From contig NZ_MVJM01000002.1 of assembly GCF_002156385.1 (NCBI RefSeq), positions 1,156,824 through 1,220,823 on the forward strand: 64,000 bases of DNA, in the 5' to 3' direction. Shown piece by piece: positions 1 to 7,020 of the stretch (positions are counted from its first letter, which is position 1; the number at the start of each line of letters is the position of its first letter). Both the position numbers and the translations under genes were made by a program. The stretch is from Halalkalibacter urbisdiaboli. Its GTDB lineage: Bacteria; Bacillota; Bacilli; Bacillales; Bacillaceae_D. The notes below the pieces were generated by a model that did no database searches, had not been told where the DNA came from, and worked only from the letters and a program-made list of their open reading frames with translations.

Positions 1-514
1 ACGCTCGTGCTTCTGAACGGACGACTTTCTTTCCAAACTTCCGCTTATTTGCATTGGCCTTGACGTGCGTTGAATCAATGAAGGCAATCTCTGGATTAAC
101 GAATCCCTTGTCCATTGCATTCCGAAGAATGCGGTAAAAGATCTGTTCAAACACATCACTTTCCCGGAATCTGCGAGCATAATTCTTTCCGAACGTAGAA
201 AAGTGAGGGATTTTATCCTCGAATCCAAATCCTAAAAACCATCGATAAGCCACATTAGTTTCAATCTCTTTGATGGTCTGACGCATCGACCGAATGCCAA
301 AGATATATTGAATAAAGACCATTTTCACTAAAACAACTGGATCGATACTAGGACGTCCTTTGTCGGAAGAATAAAGATCTTTCACCAAATCATAGATGAA
401 ATCAAATTCCATAGAGTGATCCAATTTACGAACAAGATGGTCTTCTGGAACTAGCTTTTCAATCCAAACCATCTCCATTTGCATCCGCTTATCTTCCAAC
501 TTTTTTGACATCAT
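1..514 (-). mobile_element. IS1182-type transposase, N-terminal part (cut by window edge)
   Basis: The minus-strand frame opens with ATGATG at 514-509 and stays open to base 1, giving about 171 residues. It reads MMSKKLEDKRMQMEMVWIEK at the N-terminus, then a DUF772-like block with GRPSIDPVVLVKMVFIQYIF and later AFIDSTHVKANANKRK, where the DST aspartate is the first acidic residue of the DDE site. This layout is typical of IS1182-family transposases. The C-terminal half lies outside the window, so I cannot say whether the gene is intact. A GGGGA sequence precedes the start. Family level is fairly sure; the exact IS name is not known. Confidence 0.85.
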
Positions 515-546
515 TCCCCATTCACCCCAGTCTTGTTTTCATTCAT

Positions 547-575
547 ATTATAGAAAAAAATCTGTAAACTGTCTC
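547..575 (-). promoter_or_regulatory. Probable promoter of the transposase
   Basis: On the minus strand TATAAT (552-547) lies 17 bases after GAGACA (575-570), a weak -35. A perfect -10 with a poor -35 is common for IS promoters. The IS end and its terminal inverted repeat should lie near here, but I could not define it without the other end. Confidence 0.4.
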
Positions 576-642
576 CTATTTGCTTCGTATGAAGGATGGT
601 TGAAGAGTAAGGGGATTCTCATGTCTCCTCTAAAAAAGCGGA

Positions 643-746
643 CGGGATGGGAGGGCCGACTCCTGCAGGAGGAAGGGCAGGTGGAAATCCACCGGCGGAG
701 CCGGTTAGTTCCACGCCCGCCTGCGGAAAGCGTGCCCCCCATCCCG
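643..746. repeat. GC-rich structured intergenic repeat
   Basis: A strongly GC-rich block sits in AT-rich surroundings. Outer arms CGGGATGGG (643-651) and CCCATCCCG (738-746) pair perfectly. Inside are CTCCTGCAGGAG, GTGGAAATCCAC and a stem around ACCGGCGGAGCCGGT. Short ORFs run through it on both strands but look like chance frames. The pattern, including CTGCGGAAAGCG near the right arm, resembles dispersed palindromic repeats I know from Bacillaceae intergenic DNA; that is recall, not a search. The rest of 515-859 shows nothing else apart from the transposase promoter and the hairpin at 799-830. Confidence 0.6.
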
Positions 747-798
747 GGAGCGGATTCGAAGCGACTAGTCATGGCAACCCCCTCTCTAATCACAAAAA

Positions 799-830
799 AG
801 CCTGTCGACGCGAGACTTTGTCGACAGGCT
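799..830 (-). terminator. Hairpin with T-tract on the minus strand
   Basis: AGCCTGTCGAC (799-809) and GTCGACAGGCT (820-830) form a perfect 11-bp stem with a 10-base loop. On the minus strand it is followed by six T (complement of 794-799), so it could end leftward transcripts. Confidence 0.55.
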
Positions 831-859
831 GAGAGATTCTAACTATTAGAATCTCTTTT

Positions 860-1114
860 TTATTTCTTTTTGGGATTAATGCTATCTAAAGCAATTCCAT
901 TTGAAGTCAATAGACGTTTTACCTCTCGCTCTAAAACTGTATTAACAGTTTTTTGTAGTCCGAGTGTGACAATCATTTGTAAATCAAGAAACATCATGTC
1001 TTCGGGAAGAATTTCTCCTTTTCGACTTTGCAATTCACTACGGATTACCAATTGTAGAGGATACGTCCATATATTTAAATAAAGAGAATGGAATTCTGAC
1101 AGTAAGACAAGCAC
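860..1114 (-). CDS. Doubtful small ORF or gene remnant
   Basis: An 84-residue frame ends in DSINPKKK and contains QSRKGEILPEDMMFLDLQ. Its composition looks protein-like, but it has no convincing start: only GTG or an out-of-frame ATG lies near 1114, without a ribosome binding site, and the frame closes at 1133 just beside a terminator. It may be the 3' remnant of a gene cut by rearrangement next to the insertion sequence. I do not recognise the family. Confidence 0.3.
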   Translation of the reverse strand: MLVLLSEFHSLYLNIWTYPLQLVIRSELQSRKGEILPEDMMFLDLQMIVTLGLQKTVNTVLEREVKRLLTSNGIALDSINPKKK

Positions 1115-1125
1115 ATTAATTAAAG

Positions 1126-1154
1126 AAAAAGTCTACCTAAAAAGGTAGACTTTT
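1126..1154 (-). terminator. Terminator after the secreted-protein gene
   Basis: GTCTACC (1131-1137) and GGTAGAC (1144-1150) form a stem flanked by A-runs on the left and T-runs on the right, so it can work both ways. It lies 40 bases after the stop codon of the minus-strand gene that ends at 1194. Confidence 0.6.
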
Positions 1155-1193
1155 ATCTTTAGCAACAGCTTTATATACCTGTTAAGGTAATGT

Positions 1194-1775
1194 TTAGTTA
1201 TTAGCTTTATGTTTTTCCTTTATCTTCTTTTTAAAATCTTCTTCAAAACTTCCTAAATCCACCAAATTTTCTTCTTTAAAAATACTTTGTTTTGGTTTTA
1301 GATGAGCTTTGACTTTATTATTTTCAACCAAATACCTACCGTATCCTTCTGAAACCATTGCTAGAGCTTTACCTTCGCCAGGTACATCATGTTCTTTTAA
1401 AAATAAGATATAGGTTTTTCCAACTTCTAAAAGTGGGTTTTCATAGAATTGCCACTCAGGTGACCCTGCTTGGAATAGAGTAATGTCATCTTCGTTAGCG
1501 GTGTTATTCTCATAATACTTTTTGACTTTACCACCAAATACAGTTGCACTCATGAAACCATCTGGTTCTTCAATGACGCTTTTTAATTCGGTTATTTTCA
1601 CCTTAGCAATTATATCAGCTTCTTCAACTAACTCGTCTAAAGTTGTGTCCGGTAAAGAACCTTTAACCCATTTTATATCTTTTTTTTCTGTATCTAAATT
1701 AGCAAATACAGTAATAGAGAATATACTAATTATAAGAAAAAAAACTGAGAATAATGATAATGTCTTTTTATTCAT
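1194..1775 (-). CDS. Secreted protein of unknown function
   Basis: This 193-residue protein has a classic signal peptide: a basic start (MNKKT), a hydrophobic stretch to about residue 24, and a likely cleavage after VFA, with no lipobox cysteine. The mature part is soluble and charged, with ELVEEADIIAKVKI near residue 50, YILFLKEHD near 125 and a lysine-rich tail. GGAGG lies 10 bases before the ATG. It is transcribed away from the secreted-protein gene at 1921, with a shared 145-base divergent promoter region. I do not recognise the family. Low GC agrees with the accessory nature of this island. Confidence 0.75.
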   Translation of the reverse strand: MNKKTLSLFSVFFLIISIFSITVFANLDTEKKDIKWVKGSLPDTTLDELVEEADIIAKVKITELKSVIEEPDGFMSATVFGGKVKKYYENNTANEDDITLFQAGSPEWQFYENPLLEVGKTYILFLKEHDVPGEGKALAMVSEGYGRYLVENNKVKAHLKPKQSIFKEENLVDLGSFEEDFKKKIKEKHKANN

Positions 1776-1844
1776 TTTGACACGCCTCCTTAATTATAAA
1801 TATTATGAAACCAAAATTAAAAAAGAATACACATCTATCAAATT

Positions 1845-1877
1845 AAAACACATAAAATTTTACATTTTATGTGTTTT
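1845..1877. promoter_or_regulatory. 13-bp inverted repeat between divergent secreted-protein genes
   Basis: AAAACACATAAAA (1845-1857) and TTTTATGTGTTTT (1865-1877) match perfectly across a 7-base loop. It lies between the start codons at 1775 (minus) and 1921 (plus). It could be an operator; a possible -35 TTTACA (1858-1863) lies in the loop. No obvious cognate regulator is next to it. Confidence 0.45.
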
Positions 1878-1920
1878 ATGCTTAAATAGTATATGATTTT
1901 ACAAAAAAGGAGGAATTTAT

Positions 1921-3117
1921 ATGAGGTTTTTGCTTTTGGTAACTTTATCATTTTTATTATTTGTTATTCCTATTAATTCTGTTTTCGCGGATAATAGTGA
2001 GAAAATCTTGGTACATCCTACAGGTATTCAAGATTACACATTAACAGAAGCAAATAATGAACATCATAAGATTACTAGAGGAAAAGCTGTAAAGGGAAAA
2101 TTTTCCGTTGATAAGGAAACGTTTGAAGCAGAGATTACGGATCAAAGTAAAAATAGTTATAGCTTAAAAGGACAAATAGTTGATAAGAACGACGATTTAG
2201 ATGTATTAATTTATGAGGGAATTGATTCACAAGATAAATTGAAAACTTTTACAGCTATACTAATGAAAGAGCCAAAAAATAAGAATAGATATAGTGCGAC
2301 TGTCACTATTGAAACTTATGAAAATGAAGATTATGAGGAATTACTAAATGGTGTAACATATCATTTTGATAATTCTTCTCCAGTAGTTAAATTACAAAGT
2401 ATTGGAAATAAAAACTCGTTAAAAGACCCAAGCGCTACGAATGAAGACTTTAATGATGGTAATATAGAAGAACCAATGATGTCTATTAGTAGTAGCACTG
2501 ACTACTGGGAATGGGTAGGAGTCAATAGAACAGATGGTATTCAAACAGGAGTTAGCTCTGAGTCTACTATAAAAAGAGGAGATGCTCCTTGGATATCAAT
2601 CAGAAGTACTACAGATACTGGGCATGTTGAGGATGAGTGGGAAGATCATTGGTATTATTCAGTAAAGAGTGGGACTAGTAAAGTAGTTAACTATACATCT
2701 AGATTATGGACAAATGAAGCTGCATCATTTAGAAATTTAGACCCCAAATCTGGTAGCAAACGAGTACCTCTTCCATTTTATTTTGGACAATGGCTTGGGG
2801 TACAACAAATACCCATTGTAGTTAGTCAAGTTTCAACCAATGGTAACTACACATCTGATTTAACGTATGACTTTTCATGGAGCTCAACTGTGGCATATAA
2901 AGATGATGCTGATGTCCTTTGGAATAAGTCAGAGAAATCATATGTAACATTTATCGAGATGAATACAAACTACAATAATATTGGTACAGGAGATAAATAC
3001 TTACATTCACGTACTGAATTTAATTATTCTACACAAGTTACTGCTAATTACAATACCTATACAGTATATAGCCAGAAGGCTAATTACTTTAATTTTCCTA
3101 TTAAGGTAGAAAACTAA
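1921..3117 (+). CDS. Large secreted protein of unknown function
   Basis: This is a 398-residue exported protein. A signal peptide of about 23 residues ends in SVFA-DN. Residues about 24-190 are rich in charged residues and include repeated EAEIT/SYSLKG-type beta segments; the C-terminal half from MMSISSSTDYWEW onward is rich in aromatic residues, Ser, Thr and Asn, as in beta-sandwich extracellular domains. There is no cell-wall sorting signal or lipobox, so it is probably released. AAGGAGGAA lies 9 bases before the ATG. I do not recognise a family. A terminator follows directly. Confidence 0.8.
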   Translation: MRFLLLVTLSFLLFVIPINSVFADNSEKILVHPTGIQDYTLTEANNEHHKITRGKAVKGKFSVDKETFEAEITDQSKNSYSLKGQIVDKNDDLDVLIYEGIDSQDKLKTFTAILMKEPKNKNRYSATVTIETYENEDYEELLNGVTYHFDNSSPVVKLQSIGNKNSLKDPSATNEDFNDGNIEEPMMSISSSTDYWEWVGVNRTDGIQTGVSSESTIKRGDAPWISIRSTTDTGHVEDEWEDHWYYSVKSGTSKVVNYTSRLWTNEAASFRNLDPKSGSKRVPLPFYFGQWLGVQQIPIVVSQVSTNGNYTSDLTYDFSWSSTVAYKDDADVLWNKSEKSYVTFIEMNTNYNNIGTGDKYLHSRTEFNYSTQVTANYNTYTVYSQKANYFNFPIKVEN

Positions 3118-3118
3118 C

Positions 3119-3157
3119 AAAAAAAGGACTGTTCCATATTTGGGATATCCTTTTTTG
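3119..3157. terminator. Bidirectional terminator between convergent genes
   Basis: AAAAAAGGA (from 3119) pairs with TCCTTTTTT (ending near 3156). It lies just after the stop of the 1921 gene and before the end of the convergent gene at 3182, and T-tracts are present on both strands. Confidence 0.65.
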
Positions 3158-3181
3158 TTAAGAATATATAATTAAAGAGAC

Positions 3182-3724
3182 TTATTCAACATTTAAAACC
3201 TTATAATCATTAAGACGAACATCTAACCTTTTACTATGTAGTGCAGATTTCTTATCAATATAAATTTTATATTCACCGAATTTTTTCTCTTCAATCTTTT
3301 TTAGTATATTATTTTTGTTTGAATCCAATATTTCTAGATCGATTATCTTTTCATATTGATAATCATTATTCAATTTTATAATTTCCGCGGGAACTAAATA
3401 ATGATTTCCTTTTTTAAATTGTTGAGTTAAGGTAATGCTTAAAATAGTAAATTCACCTTGGCTATCTAAAGAAATATAATCAATCTGACTATTAATATTA
3501 TTCCCAAACCTATGTCTATTAGACAAGGTTACTGTAGCGTTTTTACTTTTTTGAATATCATCATAGGATATCGAGTCAAGATGATTTATTATAGAAGCAT
3601 TTTCTGCCTCGATGTAACTGTGGTTTGACTCGATTATGTCTTCTAAAGTTCTATTATTAAAGAATAGAAAATATAAAATGATAAAAGTAAAGATAATTAA
3701 TAAAATCCATTTCGAAAATTTCAT
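3182..3724 (-). CDS. Membrane-anchored protein of unknown function
   Basis: This 180-residue protein starts MKFSKW followed by one hydrophobic segment (about residues 5-23) with no clear cleavage site, so it is probably an N-terminal membrane anchor with the rest outside. The outer part contains IDYISLDSQGEFTILSITL and a lysine-rich region near 145-165. TAGGAGGAATT precedes the ATG, a strong ribosome binding site. No family is recognised. Codon use is as AT-rich as in the neighbouring secreted-protein genes. Confidence 0.7.
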   Translation of the reverse strand: MKFSKWILLIIFTFIILYFLFFNNRTLEDIIESNHSYIEAENASIINHLDSISYDDIQKSKNATVTLSNRHRFGNNINSQIDYISLDSQGEFTILSITLTQQFKKGNHYLVPAEIIKLNNDYQYEKIIDLEILDSNKNNILKKIEEKKFGEYKIYIDKKSALHSKRLDVRLNDYKVLNVE

Positions 3725-3930
3725 AATTCCTCCTAAAAAATGCCAGTCGGTATCCTCACTTTATATGGAAATTAATTGCATATTCCTAGTTTACAGGGAG
3801 AAAAAACTTAGCAAGGTTTTTTCATTTATTCATAACCCGTTATTTTATAACAAGCTTCCATTTTGTATAAGATAAACTGTTATACTGTGCAAGAAAATGG
3901 ATATTGCTTAATTCAGAGGAAAACAAAACA

Positions 3931-4500
3931 TTATTTTTCTTGGTGAATAAATCTGTATAGAGTACTTTTTGAAACCTTTGTAATTTCAGATATTTCTTTT
4001 ACAGTTTTATCTCCCTTATTATATAGTTCGATTGCATGAGTTAATCCAGGATGTTTACTATTGAATTTTTTTGGTCTTCCTCTATATTTTCCTTTTATTT
4101 TTGCAGCTGCTATTCCTTCAAGCTGACTTTGCTTAATCATTTGTCGTTCATATTGAACAAGTCCACTCATAACAGTTAGTAAAAATTCACTAAAAGGATT
4201 GTTTGATGTTGTATCAAGCCAGGTATCACTTATTGACTTTAAGGAAACCTTTTTTTGTTTTAATTCATCTACTAACTGTAATAAATCGATAGTTGAACGA
4301 CTAATTCTATTTAAACTATGAACAATAATAGTATCACCTTCCTTTAACTGGTTAAGCATATTATTTAGTTCAGGTCTATCCCTATTTGCTCCGCTTATTT
4401 TTTCCTCAAATATTTTTTCACAATTAGCATCTAACAAGGATTTAATCTGTCTGTCTAAATTTTGATCAGTGGAAGAAACACGAGCATATCCATAAATCAT
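3931..4500 (-). CDS. Serine recombinase of the resolvase/invertase type
   Basis: This 189-residue protein has a resolvase catalytic domain at residues 1-135: YARVSS gives the nucleophile Ser9, and SLNRISRS supplies the conserved arginines near 67-70. The C-terminal part (about 140-189) is a small helix-turn-helix with ISEITKVSKSTLYRF. Length and layout match Tn3-type resolvases and DNA invertases. It would resolve cointegrates or invert DNA at a nearby site. No transposase gene accompanies it, so it may belong to a plasmid or transposon remnant that brought in the surrounding unknown genes. Confidence 0.9.
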   Translation of the reverse strand: MIYGYARVSSTDQNLDRQIKSLLDANCEKIFEEKISGANRDRPELNNMLNQLKEGDTIIVHSLNRISRSTIDLLQLVDELKQKKVSLKSISDTWLDTTSNNPFSEFLLTVMSGLVQYERQMIKQSQLEGIAAAKIKGKYRGRPKKFNSKHPGLTHAIELYNKGDKTVKEISEITKVSKSTLYRFIHQEK

Positions 4501-4584
4501 AAAATCCCTTCTTTCTAATTTATATTTTATCTGTAATTGTGGGATATGTAAATGGGACGTTAAACAGCTTTTACTTTCGTTTCA

Positions 4585-4623
4585 AAAAAATGTCCCAATA
4601 GGCTCTACCTAATTGGGACGTTT
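4585..4623 (-). terminator. Terminator of the 5211-4627 operon
   Basis: On the minus strand ACGTCCCAATTAGG pairs with CCTATTGGGAC across a short loop and is followed by seven T (complement of 4584-4590). It lies directly after the stop at 4627. A further copy of TGGGACGTT lies at 4553-4561. Confidence 0.65.
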
Positions 4624-4626
4624 AAT

Positions 4627-5196
4627 TTATTTAATTACAACTACAGGACCGTCATACATAGAACTAGGGTGATATTTTAAATCAAGATTTAACGCTTCTG
4701 TTACAGCTCTTACAGGAATGTATGTTGTAACTTCATCGAAATCTGCGACAATAGGTTCAGGTATTTCTTTTACTTCAGAGTTATTAATAAGTATTTCGTT
4801 ATCATACTGTTTAAGTTCGATTGATTGGCCATTTTTTTCAATTTGAAGTTTAAAATGACTAATAGTTGGATATTCAGCTGGCTCGTATACCACTTTATCT
4901 GGCTTAATCATATTTATATAATCTTGATAACGCATATACAGATTTCCTTGGAGGATAAAAGCAGAAATGATGTTACTTTGCTGAAATTTGTATCCAGCAT
5001 ACGAAGAAGTTAATAGTAAATCAGAGTAATCAGTTGGCAGATCCTTGAAATGTTTAACACCTTCTAAATTAATAGTTGCATCAACTTCATAATTGATTTC
5101 ACTCCATACTTGGTTGTGTTCTTCAGCTAAGGTTCCAGTTGAAGCAGCTGAAAATATTGCAGTAGCTAGTCCAAAAGTTAAAACTAATTTTTTCAT
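4627..5196 (-). CDS. Secreted protein with a copper-amine-oxidase-N-like stalk domain
   Basis: A signal peptide (MKKLVLTFGLATAIFSAAST, cleavage probably after TLA) is followed by a 165-residue mature protein. The C-terminal 60 residues, with TYIPVRAVTEALNLDLKYH and a final VVVIK, match the copper amine oxidase N-terminal-like domain common in Firmicute surface proteins. No enzyme domain is attached, so the name does not imply oxidase activity. It is probably cotranscribed with the two-TM protein 14 bases upstream. Its role is unknown. Confidence 0.7.
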   Translation of the reverse strand: MKKLVLTFGLATAIFSAASTGTLAEEHNQVWSEINYEVDATINLEGVKHFKDLPTDYSDLLLTSSYAGYKFQQSNIISAFILQGNLYMRYQDYINMIKPDKVVYEPAEYPTISHFKLQIEKNGQSIELKQYDNEILINNSEVKEIPEPIVADFDEVTTYIPVRAVTEALNLDLKYHPSSMYDGPVVVIK

Positions 5197-5210
5197 ATTG
5201 AAAATTCCTC

Positions 5211-5549
5211 CTAATAAGTTCGTATATTTTTATTTAAATGGTAAAAGAAAAATCCACCAAAACATAAGGCAATAAACATAAGTATTGAAATGAATGTTGA
5301 AATTAAGCTAACTCCTTTGTCTACTTCAGTTTCAATAGCTTTACCTGTGTTGTTGAACAACTGAAGAGGATGCTCAACGTTGGTGTTTTTTTCTCCGGCC
5401 ATAATTTCTGACATATCTGTTCTAACTCCACCTTTAACATTATTAAAACTATCTACTATACCGTTTACCAATAAAAAAACTAATAAAAGAATTAATCCCC
5501 AGTGAACCAAACTACCTAGTTTCAACAAAACCAACTCCTCATTTTTCAA
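5211..5549 (-). CDS. Small two-TM membrane protein, unknown
   Basis: This 112-residue protein has hydrophobic segments at about residues 13-30 and 82-104, separated by an extracellular-type loop of about 50 residues that contains MSEIMAGEKN. AGGAGTTGG-like sequence precedes the start. It is the first gene of a two-gene operon with the stalk-domain secreted protein, and it is divergent from the small ribbon-helix-helix gene at 5738. I do not recognise it; the pairing suggests that the two proteins act together at the cell surface. Confidence 0.65.
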   Translation of the reverse strand: MKNEELVLLKLGSLVHWGLILLLVFLLVNGIVDSFNNVKGGVRTDMSEIMAGEKNTNVEHPLQLFNNTGKAIETEVDKGVSLISTFISILMFIALCFGGFFFYHLNKNIRTY

Positions 5550-5620
5550 TTATTATTTTCTTAAATCTATCCTAATTATAGCATAATTTACCTACAAAAA
5601 GTAATACTTTTTCTTATAAA

Positions 5621-5687
5621 ATATGATAAAGTATGATTTATTCATATTAAAACTTATTAAATGTTACTAATTCATACTTTATCATAT
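5621..5687. promoter_or_regulatory. 16-bp perfect inverted repeat, likely operator pair
   Basis: ATATGATAAAGTATGA (5621-5636) and TCATACTTTATCATAT (5672-5687) are perfect reverse complements separated by 35 bases. They lie between the divergent starts at 5549 and 5738. The right arm overlaps the predicted -35 of the ribbon-helix-helix gene. Two spaced copies of one site in opposite orientation would suit a dimeric regulator controlling both promoters. Confidence 0.6.
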
Positions 5688-5706
5688 GTTGTGTTTGTGC
5701 TATATT
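5678..5706 (+). promoter_or_regulatory. Extended -10 promoter of the RHH gene
   Basis: TGCTATATT (5698-5706) is an extended -10 with core TATATT at 5701-5706. The -35 region TTTATC (5678-5683) is poor and lies inside the right operator arm. GGAAAGGAGG follows at 5719-5728, ahead of the start codon. Confidence 0.5.
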
Positions 5707-5737
5707 AAGGATATTCAGGGAAAGGAGGTAATCGATT

Positions 5738-5902
5738 TTGCCTGAGAAGATAAGAAAAACAATTACTATTAGTAAGGATGTTTTAGAGGACATAGAGAAA
5801 ATATGTATTGAAGAAAGTCGAAAGTTTTCAAACCAAGTAAATAAAATTTTAAAGGATTATGCTGAAAATTGGAAAAAAAATAGTGAACAAAACAATAAAT
5901 AA
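5738..5902 (+). CDS. 54-aa ribbon-helix-helix DNA-binding protein
   Basis: TTG start at 5738 with AAGGAGG nine bases upstream; TAA ends at 5902. The product begins MPEKIRKTITISKDVLEDIE and continues with SRKFSNQVNKILKDYAENW. This is the CopG/Arc/MetJ pattern: a basic beta strand (KIRKTITIS) that enters the DNA groove, then two helices with the turn at RKFSNQ. It most likely binds the inverted repeats just upstream and controls itself and the divergent operon. No toxin gene sits next to it, so a toxin-antitoxin role is not indicated. Confidence 0.8.
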   Translation: MPEKIRKTITISKDVLEDIEKICIEESRKFSNQVNKILKDYAENWKKNSEQNNK

Positions 5903-5928
5903 CTCCTTCCCAGAGTTGAGAAGGAGTT
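5900..5928 (+). terminator. Hairpin after the RHH gene
   Basis: ACTCCTTC and GAAGGAGT form an 8-bp stem directly at the stop codon, followed by TTTG only. The position fits a terminator but the T-tract is short. Confidence 0.4.
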
Positions 5929-6040
5929 TGAAATCAAACGTTGATATTCGACAATATATCTAGTAAGATTTTGGTCTATTCCTTTTTCTCTCTAATAAAA
6001 CGGGTCCACACCAACATATGAGTATGTACAATCCTTTTTT

Positions 6041-6075
6041 GAAGATAGCCTACTATCTTCTAGTAGGCTATCTTC
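6041..6075. terminator. 15-bp hairpin downstream of the lyase gene
   Basis: GAAGATAGCCTACTA (6041-6055) and TAGTAGGCTATCTTC (6061-6075) pair perfectly around a 5-base loop. It lies 4 bases after the lyase stop on the minus strand. The T-run (6035-6040) is on the plus-strand side, so it may stop transcripts or protect a 3' end. Confidence 0.5.
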
Positions 6076-6078
6076 TGT

Positions 6079-7020
6079 TTACTTCTCGACCTTCTCTTGT
6101 CCTTTCGGCTTAAGATGTAATGCTGAACACGGGCCAGCTTGAAGCATATAGCTTCCCCCATCATGACCGAGAATTTCCTTCGTATCTTTAGCAACAGCGA
6201 TCATTTGGTCTAGATTAATTCCTGTCCCAATCCCCATTTGATGGAGCATATGAACTAAATCCTCTGAAGCAACGTTACCTGAAGCACCTGGTGCATATGG
6301 ACAGCCTCCTAGACCAGCAATTGAACTATCAAAGTGAACAATTCCTTGTTGAAGGGCTGCATACACATTCGCTAATGCCATACCTCTTGTGTTATGAAAA
6401 TGCATTGAGAACGTTGTTGTAGGGAACATCGTTTTTAAAGCACCTAACGTTTCGTATACTTGAATCGGATCCGCCATCCCGGTTGTATCGGCTAATGACA
6501 CTTCGTAAACGCCAAATTTATTATATCGATCTACTATTGACATTAAACGGTCTATAGGAACTCTTCCCTCATACGGACAGCCAAAAGCTACGGAAATCGA
6601 TCCACCTACTTGAACATTGTTTTTTTGGGCAAATTCAATCGTAGTCGCGTGATGATTTTGCGCTTCTACAACCTTACTATTCGCATTCGATAAACTATGA
6701 GAATCGGTTGCCGATAACATCAGCTTTAGCTTTTTGATGCCAACATTGATTGCTCGTTCCGCCCCTTTAACATTCGGAACAAGTGCCCGGAATTTAATAT
6801 CCGTCAAATCTTGTGACTGCTCCACAACCTCTGCTGCATCCTTTAGCTGCGGGATTGCTTTTGGGTGAACAAAGGAGGTGATTTCTAATGATTGGATACC
6901 TGTTGTCGCCAATTGCCTAATAATATGAACCTTTTGCTCCGTTGGAATCCACTCTGCTTCTGCCTGAAACCCGTCACGAGGCGCAACTTCACAAATCTTG
7001 ACTTGACTAGGTAATAACAT
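6079..7020 (-). CDS. Hydroxymethylglutaryl-CoA lyase family enzyme
   Basis: This 313-residue TIM-barrel protein belongs to the HMGL-like family, which cleaves HMG-CoA (or similar branched 3-hydroxyacyl-CoA esters) into acetyl-CoA and a keto acid. VAPRDGFQ at 12-19 carries the catalytic Arg/Asp pair, HFHNTRG near 203 gives metal-binding histidines, and GLGGCPYAPGASGNVASED near 240 is the HMG-CoA lyase signature with its active-site cysteine. The ATG directly follows the CoA-transferase stop (TAAATG), so the two are translationally coupled. Together they would activate a dicarboxylate with CoA and split it. Citramalyl-CoA or a related ester is possible. Confidence 0.85.
   Translation of the reverse strand: MLLPSQVKICEVAPRDGFQAEAEWIPTEQKVHIIRQLATTGIQSLEITSFVHPKAIPQLKDAAEVVEQSQDLTDIKFRALVPNVKGAERAINVGIKKLKLMLSATDSHSLSNANSKVVEAQNHHATTIEFAQKNNVQVGGSISVAFGCPYEGRVPIDRLMSIVDRYNKFGVYEVSLADTTGMADPIQVYETLGALKTMFPTTTFSMHFHNTRGMALANVYAALQQGIVHFDSSIAGLGGCPYAPGASGNVASEDLVHMLHQMGIGTGINLDQMIAVAKDTKEILGHDGGSYMLQAGPCSALHLKPKGQEKVEK

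Noticed and set aside
548-842. Overlapping short ORFs on both strands through the GC-rich repeat
   Set aside because: They follow from the GC-rich palindrome, have no ribosome binding sites and no protein-like composition.
5738-5902. Toxin-antitoxin module
   Set aside because: The RHH protein has no toxin-like gene in the same operon; the divergent genes encode surface proteins.
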